A stretch of 64,000 nt of DNA from Propioniferax innocua (GCF_006716235.1 NZ_VFOR01000001.1:806001-870000), one strand, 5' to 3'; positions 31,206 to 39,867 are shown, numbered from the stretch's first letter. Translations and numbers: made by a program. The notes: generated by a model not told the origin, from the sequence alone.

Positions 31206-33095
31206 TCATGACTCCCGCTGGCCGCTCAACACCCCGCGCAGGTTCTCGATGACCTGCGGATCCTCGATCGTGGAGGGCACGCTCCCCTGGCCGCCGTCGG
31301 CGATCTCCCGCATGGTCTTGCGCAGGATCTTGCCTGAACGTGTCTTGGGCAGGGCGTCGACCACATCGATGCGCCGCAGGGCCGCCACTGCCCCGATCTC
31401 GTCACGCACGGCCTGCACCAGCTCGGCGATCACCTCATCCGCAGAGCTGTCGACACCCGACTTGAGCACGACGAAGCCCCGCGGGATCTGGCCCTTCAAG
31501 GCATCCGCGACACCGATGACGGCACTTTCGGCCACCGCCGGATGGGACGCGAGGACCTGCTCCATCGAGCCGGTGGAGAGCCGATGTCCGGCCACGTTGA
31601 TGACGTCATCGGTCCGCCCCATGACGAACACGTACCCGTCCTCGTCGATGTAGCCACCGTCACCGGTGAGATAGAAGCCCGGGTAGGTGTCGAGGTAGGA
31701 GCGCACGTAACGATCCTCATCACCCCAGATCCCGGCGAGCGTTCCCGGTGGCATCGGCAGACGGATCGCGATCGCCCCCTCGGACCCCGCGGGCACATCT
31801 GCCCCTTCGGGATCGAGCACCCGTACGTCGTAGCCGGGCACCGGAACCGTGGGTGATCCGGGTTTCACCGGCATGGGTTCCATACCGCGCATATTGGAGG
31901 CGATCGGCCAGCCGGTTTCGGTCTGCCACCAGTTGTCGATCACGGGGACAGCGAGCTTGTCGGCGGCCCACTCGTACGTATCGGGGTCCAGTCGCTCCCC
32001 GGCCAGGAAGAGCGTCTTCAACGACGAGAGGTCATACTCTCCCACCAGCTCACCTCCGGGATCGACCTTGCGGATCGCGCGCATCGCGGTCGGCGCGGTG
32101 AACAGTGCACGGACGCCATGCTCGGAGACGACGCGCCAGAACGCCCCGGCGTCGGGGGTCCCGACGGGTTTGCCTTCGAACAGCACCGTGGTGGCGCCCG
32201 CCAGAAGTGGCCCGTAAACGATGAACGAGTGCCCTACCACCCAGCCGACGTCCGATGCGGTGAACAGCACCTGACCGGGGCCGACATCGTAGATCTCCTC
32301 CATGGCGAAGCACATCGCCACTGCATGCCCACCGTTGTCGCGGACGACGCCCTTGGGCTTCCCCGTCGTTCCGGAGGTGTAGAGGATGTACAGCGGATCG
32401 GTGGCGGCCACGGGCACGGGGTCGACCGGAACGGCCTCATCCATGGCGTGAGCGAAATCAAGGTCCCGTCCCTCGGTGAGGTCGGCCACCGCCTGCTCGC
32501 GCTGCACGATCATGCAGGCCTCGGGTTTGTGTTCAGCAAGATCCAGTGCGCGGTCGAGCATCGGTTTGTATTCGATGATGCGCTGGCCCTCGAGCCCACA
32601 CGATGCCGACAACACCACCTTGGGCCGGGCGTCGTCGATGCGCACAGCCAGCTCGGCCGGCGCGAAGCCACCGAAGACCACCGAATGCACTGCGCCGAGA
32701 CGTGCGGTGGCGAGCATGGCCATCACCGCTTCGGGGATCATCGGCATGTAGATGACGACGCGATCACCGGCTTCGACCCCCAGGGCTCGCAGCGCTCCGG
32801 CGAGTTTGGCGACCCGATCACGCAGCGCGGTGTAGGTGAAGGTCTCGCGGGCGCCGGTGATGGCGGAATGATGGATGAGCGCAGCCTGCTCACCTCGCCC
32901 GGCCGCGACGTGGCGGTCCAACGCATTGTGGCAGGTGTTGAGGACCCCGTCGGGGAACCATCGGAAGATCGGATCGCGGCTGCGGTCGAGTACGCGTGTG
33001 GGCTTGGTGTCCCATTCCACGCGTTCGGCCTGACGCCCCCAGTAGCCCTCGGGGTCAGACAGGGAGTTGCGGTGCTGCTCGGCGTAGGTGCCCAT
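31206..33095 (-). CDS. prpE: Propionyl-CoA/acetyl-CoA synthetase
   Basis: The 629-residue AMP-forming synthetase has ILYTSGTTGKPKGVVRDNGG (about 240-260), NWWQTETGWPIASNM, GYVFVMGRTDDVINVAGHRLS and the acetylatable lysine in LPKTRSGKILRKTMRE. The RDNGG and TETGWP patterns favour the propionate-activating PrpE group over Acs. ATG 33095 has AGGAG 8 nt upstream. The open frame continues far upstream, opposite murT, without similarity. It is divergent from murT. Confidence 0.88.
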   Translation of the reverse strand: MGTYAEQHRNSLSDPEGYWGRQAERVEWDTKPTRVLDRSRDPIFRWFPDGVLNTCHNALDRHVAAGRGEQAALIHHSAITGARETFTYTALRDRVAKLAGALRALGVEAGDRVVIYMPMIPEAVMAMLATARLGAVHSVVFGGFAPAELAVRIDDARPKVVLSASCGLEGQRIIEYKPMLDRALDLAEHKPEACMIVQREQAVADLTEGRDLDFAHAMDEAVPVDPVPVAATDPLYILYTSGTTGKPKGVVRDNGGHAVAMCFAMEEIYDVGPGQVLFTASDVGWVVGHSFIVYGPLLAGATTVLFEGKPVGTPDAGAFWRVVSEHGVRALFTAPTAMRAIRKVDPGGELVGEYDLSSLKTLFLAGERLDPDTYEWAADKLAVPVIDNWWQTETGWPIASNMRGMEPMPVKPGSPTVPVPGYDVRVLDPEGADVPAGSEGAIAIRLPMPPGTLAGIWGDEDRYVRSYLDTYPGFYLTGDGGYIDEDGYVFVMGRTDDVINVAGHRLSTGSMEQVLASHPAVAESAVIGVADALKGQIPRGFVVLKSGVDSSADEVIAELVQAVRDEIGAVAALRRIDVVDALPKTRSGKILRKTMREIADGGQGSVPSTIEDPQVIENLRGVLSGQRES

Positions 33096-33194
33096 CGTTG
33101 CGCTCCTGAAGATCGTGTCGGATCCTATGTTTCCACGGTATCCCTCGTGCCCGGCACGCGGGAGCATTCCGCCCCGGATTCCCGATGACGGTGC

Positions 33195-33200
33195 CAGAAT
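33195..33200 (+). promoter_or_regulatory. -10-like CAGAAT, leaderless start of murT
   Basis: CAGAAT ends 7 nt before ATG 33208. It differs from TANNNT only at the first base. No ribosome site is seen. Confidence 0.4.
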
Positions 33201-33207
33201 GGACGCC

Positions 33208-34521
33208 ATGTCCTCTGCCGAACTCGACCGCCGCGCCACCCCTGCCAGGTTCACCCGCGCCGAAACATTGCGGCTACAGACCGCCCACGCCGCCGGTTCC
33301 GCCGCAGCGTTGGCGTCACGTCTCGCCCGGCGCGGCTCAGGGGCCAGCATCCGGGGCAAGGTCATGGAGCGTCTCGACCCACGTTCGCTGGAGAAGCTGT
33401 TGCAGGGCCGCCGCATCGCGATGGTGTCCGGCACCAACGGCAAGACCACGACGACCCACCTGCTGGCCGCGGCTCTTCGTGCAGGGCTGGGTGCGGCGGC
33501 GGACCGGCTCGTGACCAATGCCGATGGCGCCAACCTGCACTACGGCATCGCCTCGGCCCTCGGCCAGAAGCCGGATGCCGACATCGCCGTGCTCGAGACC
33601 GACGAGCGCGTCGTCGCCGACGTGGTGCGCATGGGCCGCCCCGAGGTGATGGTGCTGCTGAACTTCTCCCGCGACCAGCTCGACAGGCACCACGAGATCA
33701 CCTCGATGGGGCGCGCCTGGCGTGATGCCCTCGAAGCCGCCGGTGCCGATGGCCCGGTCGTGGTGGCCTCCGCCGAGGAACCCCTGATCGTGTGGGCGTG
33801 CCGCGGTGCCCGCAAGGTGATCTGGGTGGATACCCAGAGCGTCTGGAACGCCGACTCGGCGCTGTGCCCCGAATGCGGCGCCCGCATCGAGCGCGTTGAA
33901 GCCGACACCGACTCCTCGACGCCGGGCCGCTGGTGGTGCACCGGCTGTTCCCTGGCCAAGCCGACACCGACGTGGCGGGTCAGCAATGAGGTGATCGTCG
34001 ATCCCGAGGGCACGATCTGGCACCCCAAGTTGCAGGTGCCCGGCCAGTTCAACGTGTCGAACGCCGCCTGTGCGCTCGCCGCTGCGGATCTGATGGGCGT
34101 GGGCACCTCCGATGCCATCCGCGGCATGCGCACCGTCACCTCACCGGCCGGGCGCTTCGCCACCGCCACCTTCGGCGATACCGAGGCCCGTCTGATGCTG
34201 GCCAAAAACCCAGCCGGCTGGGCCGAGGCCCTGCCGATCCTGACCTGTGATGACGTGGTGCTCGCCATCGATTCGGTCGCCGCCGACGGCAAGGACGTCT
34301 CGTGGTTGTGGGATGTGCAGTTCGAACAGCTCGTAGGCAAGAACGTGGTGGTCACCGGCCCACGATGCGGTGACCTGTCGGTCCGGCTCCTGTACGCCGG
34401 TGTCGAGCACCGCGTCCAGCCTGACCTGTCCCAGGCGATGCGGATGCACAGCGGTCGCATCGACGTGCTCTCCACCTACACCCCGTTCCAGAAGCTCCGG
34501 AAGTTGGGAGGGCTCGCATGA
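33208..34521 (+). CDS. murT: Lipid II isoglutaminyl synthase, Mur ligase-like subunit
   Basis: The 437-residue protein has the Mur ligase P-loop VSGTNGKTTTTHLLAAAL, a central Cys4 zinc ribbon (LCPECGARIE ... WWCTGCSLAKP) characteristic of MurT, and a C-terminal DUF1727 domain. With GatD it amidates D-Glu of lipid II to D-isoglutamine at the cytoplasmic face. Its stop overlaps gatD by ATGA. An earlier in-frame ATG (33199) is possible but lies inside the -10 element. Confidence 0.95.
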   Translation: MSSAELDRRATPARFTRAETLRLQTAHAAGSAAALASRLARRGSGASIRGKVMERLDPRSLEKLLQGRRIAMVSGTNGKTTTTHLLAAALRAGLGAAADRLVTNADGANLHYGIASALGQKPDADIAVLETDERVVADVVRMGRPEVMVLLNFSRDQLDRHHEITSMGRAWRDALEAAGADGPVVVASAEEPLIVWACRGARKVIWVDTQSVWNADSALCPECGARIERVEADTDSSTPGRWWCTGCSLAKPTPTWRVSNEVIVDPEGTIWHPKLQVPGQFNVSNAACALAAADLMGVGTSDAIRGMRTVTSPAGRFATATFGDTEARLMLAKNPAGWAEALPILTCDDVVLAIDSVAADGKDVSWLWDVQFEQLVGKNVVVTGPRCGDLSVRLLYAGVEHRVQPDLSQAMRMHSGRIDVLSTYTPFQKLRKLGGLA

Positions 34522-35231
34522 GTCTTGAGATCGTACTCGTCTACCAGTCGCTGCTCGGCATCTACGGCGATCAGGGCAACGCGATGGTCCTTGCCAAGCG
34601 GGCCGAATGGCGTGACATCGACGTCCGGCTCACCCAGGTGGAACCGGGCGACGAGCTGCCCACCGACGGCGACATCTTTGTGATCGGCGGCGGCGAGGAC
34701 GGCGCCCAGACCTCCGCGGTGGAAGCCCTGCGCGCCGACGGGAACATCTACCGCGCCGTGGATGCCGGAGCCGTGGTGTTCGGCGTCTGTGCCGGCTACC
34801 AGATCTTGGGCAACAGCTTCGGCGTCGGTTCTGATGATGAGCCGCGCCAAGGGCTGGGTTTGCTCGACATCACGTCCGAGCGTGGTCCCGAGCGGGCTGT
34901 CGGCGAGATCCTCACGCGGTGGAACGGTCGCACCGGTGACGACGCCTGGCTCACCGGTTTCGAGAACCACAGCGGATACACCCGTCTCGGCGCCGACGCT
35001 GAACCCCTGGCGACCGTGGAGGTCGGCGTCGGCAATGGGTTCGATGGCACCGAGGGTGCGGTACAGGGACGCGTCATCGGCACCTATCCGCACGGCCCTG
35101 TGCTGGCACGCAACCCCGCGCTTGCGGACCATCTGCTGGAGATGGCGTTGGGAACGGAGCTGGATCGTCTCGAGTCCCCGGAGCACGACATCCTGCGTCA
35201 ACAGAGATTGGCCGCAGTGCGCACATCATGA
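34518..35231 (+). CDS. gatD: Lipid II isoglutaminyl synthase, glutamine amidotransferase subunit
   Basis: The 237-residue class I-like amidotransferase (CobB/CobQ type) has the nucleophile Cys in VFGVCAGYQILG and the catalytic His in IGTYPHGPVLARNP. It supplies ammonia to MurT. Translational coupling to murT by ATGA is standard for this complex. Confidence 0.95.
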   Translation: MSLEIVLVYQSLLGIYGDQGNAMVLAKRAEWRDIDVRLTQVEPGDELPTDGDIFVIGGGEDGAQTSAVEALRADGNIYRAVDAGAVVFGVCAGYQILGNSFGVGSDDEPRQGLGLLDITSERGPERAVGEILTRWNGRTGDDAWLTGFENHSGYTRLGADAEPLATVEVGVGNGFDGTEGAVQGRVIGTYPHGPVLARNPALADHLLEMALGTELDRLESPEHDILRQQRLAAVRTS

Positions 35232-35235
35232 TGCG

Positions 35236-35463
35236 TCAGCCGCGCATCTCCTGTTCATGCTCATCGAAGTTGCTCGGCTCCTCTTCTGATTCGTCTCGCT
35301 TGACCAGGATGTTGCGGGCGACGTTGTGGTATCCGAAGCCGTCCAACAGCTGAGCGGCTTCCTCATCGCGGAGGTTGTAAGCACGAGCGAGCAGACGCAC
35401 GTTCTCGGTGTAGTGAGCATGAAGCTGACTCACGCCGTTCAGGAAATTGATTCGTTCAGACAT
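35236..35463 (-). CDS. Small acidic protein of unknown function
   Basis: The 75-residue protein has two predicted helices (LNGVSQLHAHYTENVRLLAR and DEEAAQLLDGFGYHNVARNI) and a Glu-rich tail. It is convergent with gatD, ending 4 bp beyond its stop. No family recognised. Coding is supported by an ATG, balanced composition and the absence of a better frame, but not by similarity. Confidence 0.55.
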   Translation of the reverse strand: MSERINFLNGVSQLHAHYTENVRLLARAYNLRDEEAAQLLDGFGYHNVARNILVKRDESEEEPSNFDEHEQEMRG

Positions 35464-35604
35464 GCTTCCTCCATCCTCCCCGCCCTGTGGTCGGCGGAAT
35501 ATCTGATTCTTCCTCGATCACGTGGTCTCCCATGATGCTAGGCCGACGCCCCAAGCCCCGATCGTCCTGCCATGCGGCCATCACCACTTGGCCAGGGCAT
35601 GTGG

Positions 35605-36315
35605 TCAGGCGAAGGCGGGTGGGACCGGCAGCTCACCATCGCTCCGAACACCATCGGTGATGCCACGTGTGAGCCAGGCGAGGATGGCGTCGCGCCCGCC
35701 ACGGACCTGCGTCGTTCCATCACCGATGACGTGGTGTTCGCCCTCGTCGGTGTCGATGGCCAACCCCGGCCAGTCATCACGGCCCTGCAGGCGCACGACC
35801 GCCAGATCGAGAGCGTCCTCCAACGCGTCCATGTCAGCCTCGTCGAGCCCCCACAGGGTGCGCAGGTCGAGGTGGTGCACCAGGACCTCGCTGATGCGGT
35901 AGGCGGGAATGGCGTAGGCGCTGATCTCACCGAGCGGGCCGGTGACCATCGGCGCGGCCAGATCCTTGGCGCAGAGCTTCTCGGCCGCGTCGATGAACAT
36001 GGCGTTCGCTTCGCGCAGGGTCTTCTTGAGCTCTTCGGCCGACAGCGCTGCGAGCTCTTCGATCTCGGTATCGCGTGCCTCTCGCGAGGCGTACATCGGC
36101 TGTTCCCGTCCGGTGACGGCCCACTGCGCCAGGCGCGTCAGTGCGCGAGCGTTGCCGATGAGATGCCCCACGACATGGGCACGTGTCCACCCCATGACGA
36201 GTGCGGGTTCGGCCAGCTCGTCTTTGTGCAGGCTGTCGACGGCGGCCATGACCATGTCAGTCTCACGGCGGAGCCGGTTCAGGTCACCGGGCATGTGGAT
36301 GGCTGCCTTGTCCAT
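35605..36315 (-). CDS. Mycothiol-dependent maleylpyruvate isomerase family protein
   Basis: The 236-residue DinB/MDMPI-fold protein shows the N-terminal helix pattern ending in WTRAHVVGHLIGNARALTRL (first metal His), the TGREQPMYASREARDTEIEEL segment, and SEVLVHHLDLRTLWG (second His pair). Many members are mycothiol S-transferases rather than true isomerases. ATG 36315 lies 6 nt after CAGAAT, again with no ribosome site. It stands alone. Confidence 0.82.
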   Translation of the reverse strand: MDKAAIHMPGDLNRLRRETDMVMAAVDSLHKDELAEPALVMGWTRAHVVGHLIGNARALTRLAQWAVTGREQPMYASREARDTEIEELAALSAEELKKTLREANAMFIDAAEKLCAKDLAAPMVTGPLGEISAYAIPAYRISEVLVHHLDLRTLWGLDEADMDALEDALDLAVVRLQGRDDWPGLAIDTDEGEHHVIGDGTTQVRGGRDAILAWLTRGITDGVRSDGELPVPPAFA

Positions 36316-36446
36316 GTCTTGATTCTGCAGGATCGTCGACGCCGGGTGACGCCGGGGCACCTGGACATGCGTGACAGAAATGTCGACACGTCAGTACGCT
36401 GATAACCGGACGGCATCGCCGGCCCTGACCAGAAAGGCCAAGAATC

Positions 36447-37139
36447 ATGCCCAATACCCAGATCGGCATCATCGTTGGCGTCGCCATCGTCGTCATCCTG
36501 ATCATCATCGGTGTGTCAGTGATGCTGCGCGGCCGCAAGAAGAACGCGAACCGGCAGGAAGCCGCCGCGCTGCGTGAAGACATCCACAGCGACGAAGGCA
36601 GCTTGCTCCACAAGGAGGAGGCAGCCGCCGAGGCCGAACGCGAAGCCAAGAAGGCCCGCGCCGAGGCCGATGAGAAGGCTGCTCGTGCCGAAAAACTCGA
36701 GATGGAGGCCCGAGGGCGTTCCGAGCACGCGCAGGAAAGCCGCTCGGACCACGACAGGCGAGTCCGTGAAGCCGACCGACTCGACCCGGACATCAAGACC
36801 GACAAGCAGGGCAACCGCCTCGAGAATGAGGACGAATCACGCGATTCCGATCGCGCTGGGGTCGACACCGGCGACTTCGGCGCCCAAGGCGACGAGCCTC
36901 GCGCCGTCTCCGGCGCCACCGCCTACGAGGAGACCCGGGAGACCCCCGCACAGGAGGCTCCCGCACAGGCCTCCCAGCAACCGGAGCAGGACGCGGGAAG
37001 TCAGGAGCAGTACGGACAGCCCGCGTCCTATGGCGACCAGGCCCAGTACGGAGATCAGGCCTCCTACGGGGACCAGACCTCCTACGGGGACCAGACCTCC
37101 TACGGGGACCAGCCTCAATACGGCGACCAGCAGCGCTGA
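36447..37139 (+). CDS. Membrane-anchored coiled-coil protein with SYGDQ-repeat tail
   Basis: The 230-residue protein has an N-terminal membrane segment (about 6-27) and an RGRKK stop that puts the rest in the cytoplasm. An Ala/Glu/Lys/Arg-rich coiled-coil region (about 50-120) and a disordered acidic part follow. The C-terminal tail is built of SYGDQ/QYGDQ units (about 190-229). The middle resembles DUF6479/ECF-like hydrophilic actinobacterial proteins only in composition; no catalytic motif is seen. AGAAAGG precedes the ATG, and a terminator follows. Confidence 0.7.
   Translation: MPNTQIGIIVGVAIVVILIIIGVSVMLRGRKKNANRQEAAALREDIHSDEGSLLHKEEAAAEAEREAKKARAEADEKAARAEKLEMEARGRSEHAQESRSDHDRRVREADRLDPDIKTDKQGNRLENEDESRDSDRAGVDTGDFGAQGDEPRAVSGATAYEETRETPAQEAPAQASQQPEQDAGSQEQYGQPASYGDQAQYGDQASYGDQTSYGDQTSYGDQPQYGDQQR
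37011..37136 (+). repeat. 18-base tandem repeats encoding (S/Q)YGDQ(A/T/P)
   Basis: Six to seven 18-base units encode six-residue repeats. The last three full units are nearly identical (TACGGGGACCAG core), suggesting recent expansion by slippage or recombination. Confidence 0.85.
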
Positions 37140-37160
37140 TCCTCTCCCCCACGCATGACC

Positions 37161-37194
37161 TGAGCGGCCGGCCTCGATCGAGACCGGCCGCTCA
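37161..37194 (+). terminator. Intrinsic terminator after the coiled-coil gene
   Basis: TGAGCGGCCGG and CCGGCCGCTCA form a perfect 11-bp stem. The 12-nt loop itself contains the palindrome CTCGATCGAG. Confidence 0.75.
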
Positions 37195-37279
37195 GCTTGT
37201 CACGAGGGGCTGAATGCAGAGGAGTCAACGCGGCGATTTGCGCCAGCCTTTCCTTGACCCGTATAGTCATTCCTTGCGC

Positions 37280-37351
<72 letters not shown>

Positions 37352-37357
37352 CGAGTT

Positions 37358-37388
37358 GCCCTCCGGCCCATCGGGCCGGGGGGCTTTT
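37358..37388 (+). terminator. Terminator of tRNA-Lys
   Basis: GCCCTCCGGCCC and GGGCCGGGGGGC pair around a 3-nt loop and are followed by TTTT. Confidence 0.85.
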
Positions 37389-37419
37389 GCTTTCCTGCCA
37401 CTCGACCAGCACGCGGAGG

Positions 37420-37650
37420 TCAGCGCCCGAAGCGCTGGCATGCGGCCTGCCGAGTGGTTCCCAGTGCGGCCCCAATGGTGGCCCAGGATTCTCCATCATT
37501 TCGCGCCGCAGCCACGGCGTCGCGCAGCTCGACGTTCGCCTGCTCGACAGCTTCACGGGCACGGACGATACGGCGGAAGTTCGTGGCGTCGCGCAGCTCG
37601 ATGCCAACAGGGACGTGCGCAGGATTCTTGTGCAGGGTCTCGGTTGTCAT
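37420..37650 (-). CDS. Small helix-turn-helix protein
   Basis: The 76-residue protein MTTETLHKNP... has a long helix (RRIVRAREAVEQANVELRDAV) followed by an HTH core, SWATIGAALGTTRQAACQRFG, of the kind found in small actinobacterial DNA-binding proteins. A TAGAGT -10-like element lies 10 nt before the ATG. The same frame is open upstream into a truncated MFS gene, so a 247-residue fusion could also be made; the fusion is described separately. Confidence 0.7.
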   Translation of the reverse strand: MTTETLHKNPAHVPVGIELRDATNFRRIVRAREAVEQANVELRDAVAAARNDGESWATIGAALGTTRQAACQRFGR

Positions 37651-38112
37651 ATGCCATCTCACTCTAGCGTCGGGGAAGGAGTCCCCAACGATCGCGGGCA
37701 GGAACACGTGTGCGGCGGTGAAACCTGCCGCGGCGATCGTGTTGAGAATCAGGAGCTGCCAGAAGTCCTGGGAGAACGCGGCGACGACACCCCAGATGCC
37801 CCAGATGCCCGCGGCGAAGCCGAGCACTGCCCGGCGGCTGAAGTACCGGGTGAGGAACACCCATACCGGTCCGGAGACGACGCTGATCAGCCGCCCCGCA
37901 GCGATCAGGATCCCCAGGGCGCTGGTGGAGAGGCCAAGGGACGCCTGGATGACGGGGAAGAGCCCGCTGACGATGCCGTTCTCCGCGGAATCGGCGACCA
38001 TCGCGCCTGAGATGAGAGCGACGTTGCGTTTGCGGTGCGGGGCTCCGGCGGCAGAAGGTGCTCCGTCGGTGGACCCGGGCGATGTGGCGGTGGCGGCAGG
38101 GGAGCTGCTCAT
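37651..38112 (-). pseudogene. MFS transporter, N-terminal fragment fused in frame to the HTH gene
   Basis: From ATG 38112 (AAGGAG 5 nt upstream) the frame encodes about 150 residues with four to five membrane segments, including SAENGIVSGLFPVIQASLGLS and the helix 4-5 region ending LPAIVGDSFPDA. A complete MFS carrier needs about 400 residues. At about 37667 the similarity stops and the frame runs through RVRWH into the HTH protein. The missing 3' part is not found downstream. The divergent TetR gene was probably its regulator. Confidence 0.75.
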
Positions 38113-38164
38113 GTTCACTCCTTCGTGAAGACGCGCAGGAGGCGCGCGATACCGGAGCATCGTC

Positions 38165-38182
38165 ATCTAGTAGCTGCTAGAT
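38165..38182. promoter_or_regulatory. TetR-type operator between the MFS remnant and tetR
   Basis: ATCTAGTAGCTGCTAGAT is an 18-bp near-perfect palindrome (one mismatched pair) in the 95-bp divergent gap. It is the likely autoregulatory site of the adjacent TetR protein. Confidence 0.65.
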
Positions 38183-38207
38183 AGTCAAGCTGTGAAAGGA
38201 TGACGAG

Positions 38208-38834
38208 ATGACTCAGGCCGTCTCCCCACGCACCCGTACCCGGTTGCCGAAGGAAGTCCGCCGGCGCAACATCCTCGAAGCCGCCGTCGACGTCTTTGGG
38301 CGCTCGGGGTACCGCGATGGCTCACTCCAGGAGATCGCGGACCAGGCGGGGATGACTGTGCCTGGCCTGCTCCACTACTTCCCCTCCAAGGTGGATCTTC
38401 TGCTGGCCACACTCATGGAACGCGAACGAGCACAGCGCGAAGCGTTTGCCGCAGACGGCGGCCGCTCGACCTTCGCGCTGGGTCGAGCCGTCCTGCGCAG
38501 GAACCTGGAGCAACCCGGCATCATGCGTCTGCGCATGACCCTCACCGCCGAGGCCACGGCACCCGACCATCCTGCACATCCGCACATGAGTCAGCGCTAC
38601 CGGGAGACGACGGAGACCTTCACCGCATCCCTGCGCGAGGACGTCACCGCGGGGAGGATCGGGCCCTCCGTGTCCGCCCCAGCAATCGCCCCGGCACTGA
38701 TCGCCGTGATGGACGGCCTACAGATGCAGTACCTGCTCGATGAACACTTCGATCTGCTCGCCGCATACGAGGCCGGCACCGTTGGCCTCCTGCAGATGAC
38801 AGCAGCACAGCTGGAGGCCTGCCGAGCTCGGTAG
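38208..38834 (+). CDS. TetR-family transcriptional regulator
   Basis: The 208-residue regulator has the N-terminal HTH RRNILEAAVDVFGRSGYRDG...EIADQAGMTVPGLLHYFPSKVDLL, the standard TetR signature. Its all-helical ligand domain contains HPHMSQRYRETTETF and ends near residue 205. AAAGGATGACG precedes the ATG. Its presumed target, the divergent MFS gene, is truncated, so it may now be an orphan. Confidence 0.92.
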   Translation: MTQAVSPRTRTRLPKEVRRRNILEAAVDVFGRSGYRDGSLQEIADQAGMTVPGLLHYFPSKVDLLLATLMERERAQREAFAADGGRSTFALGRAVLRRNLEQPGIMRLRMTLTAEATAPDHPAHPHMSQRYRETTETFTASLREDVTAGRIGPSVSAPAIAPALIAVMDGLQMQYLLDEHFDLLAAYEAGTVGLLQMTAAQLEACRAR

Positions 38835-38900
38835 CAGCAGCCCCCAATCCCCGGCTACGCTCTGCGATAGCGCGGCCCGGATCCGTCGGGGAAGTCAGTT

Positions 38901-39502
38901 TCAGTCCACCTGAGCACCGGCACCTCCCCCGGCCGCGTCCGGAGTGTGTACCGCCCTCAGCAGGTACTGAGCACTATCGCGCGACTCGATGATGTCACGG
39001 AATCCGACGGATCTGAACATCCTCGCCAGCCCCCTCGGAGGCCCGCCCGACGGCGGGCTGAACCCGCACACCACTGGAGCCCCGGGACGCAGCACGCGTT
39101 GGAGCTCCCGCAGGCCCGCTCGTGGATCTGGCCAGAAGTGGAGGTTATCGGTCATCATCGCCGCATCGATGCTTGCGTCCGACAAAGGCAGGGCAGCGGC
39201 CGCGCCCCGGTGCAACACGATGCGCCCTTCAGCGATGGCCGCAGCATTGCGTCGTCCGGCGTGGCGATGCATGAGCAACGAGGGATCGACGCCGATCACC
39301 TGACCCTCCGGAACCCGCTCGGCCAGAGCCGCCAGTCCGAGCCCGGGCCCGAATCCGATCTCCAGCACTCGAGAGGACGGGTTCTCGATCGCCAGCAGCT
39401 CTACGGCGCTGCGCGCCATCGTCCCCCGGTCGCCGCCATCAGTCGAGCGCCCTGCTCCCCAGCTGGCCCGGAGGGGACCACAAACATGTCGACCATAGTC
39501 AT
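38901..39502 (-). pseudogene. SAM-dependent methyltransferase split by a frameshift
   Basis: ATG 39502 overlaps the HxlR stop (ATGA) and opens MTMVDMFVVPSGPAG...ARLMAATGG, a normal N-terminus for this family. At a G5 tract (39423-39427) the reading must shift to the frame giving MARSAVELLAI and then VLEIGFGPGLGLAALAE (SAM motif I), VIGVDPS, AALPLSDASIDAAMM and a Rossmann C-terminus. Neither frame alone is complete; 172 residues remain open from an internal ATG 39419. It could be a pseudogene, a phase-variable gene or a base-calling error. Confidence 0.7.
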
Positions 39503-39867
39503 CGCCTCGCCGTCTCAGCAGAGCCGGAGGTCACGGTGAACGCCGTCGTCGGCGCCGCGATCCCCCACTCGTACATCGCGTCGAGCACCGGGCGCAGGCT
39601 CCAGCCCAAATCGGTGAGTTCGTACACCACGCGCGGCGGGATTTCCGCGTAGGAGGTGCGCGTCACCATGCCCCGCGCCTCGAACATGCGCAGACGATCC
39701 GTGAGGGTATGCGCACTGATCCCCGGCAGTGCCGCACGCAGCTCTCCGAAGCGCTGCGGCCCATGCATCAGCTCACGGACGATCAGCGTTCCCCACGGCC
39801 CAGGGAAGAGCATCAGGAAGCGCTCCACCCCGCACTCCGGCAGATCAGGCTCGACGAATCCAGTCAT
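39499..39867 (-). CDS. HxlR-family transcriptional regulator
   Basis: The 122-residue winged-helix protein has ERFLMLFPGPWGTLIVRELMHGPQRFGELRAALPGISAHTLTDRLRMFEARG, the HxlR core, but its N-terminal Cys is in PECGVERF rather than the usual CP motif. GGAGGAAGT precedes the ATG. It is divergent from an NmrA-type oxidoreductase, and a perfect inverted repeat lies between them. The methyltransferase is coupled downstream. Confidence 0.88.
   Translation of the reverse strand: MTGFVEPDLPECGVERFLMLFPGPWGTLIVRELMHGPQRFGELRAALPGISAHTLTDRLRMFEARGMVTRTSYAEIPPRVVYELTDLGWSLRPVLDAMYEWGIAAPTTAFTVTSGSAETARR

Noticed and set aside
37011-37136. Tandem repeats considered as a CRISPR array
   Set aside because: Units are 18 bp, contiguous, in frame and lack spacers; they encode a protein repeat. 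No CRISPR array or cas gene was seen anywhere in the window.
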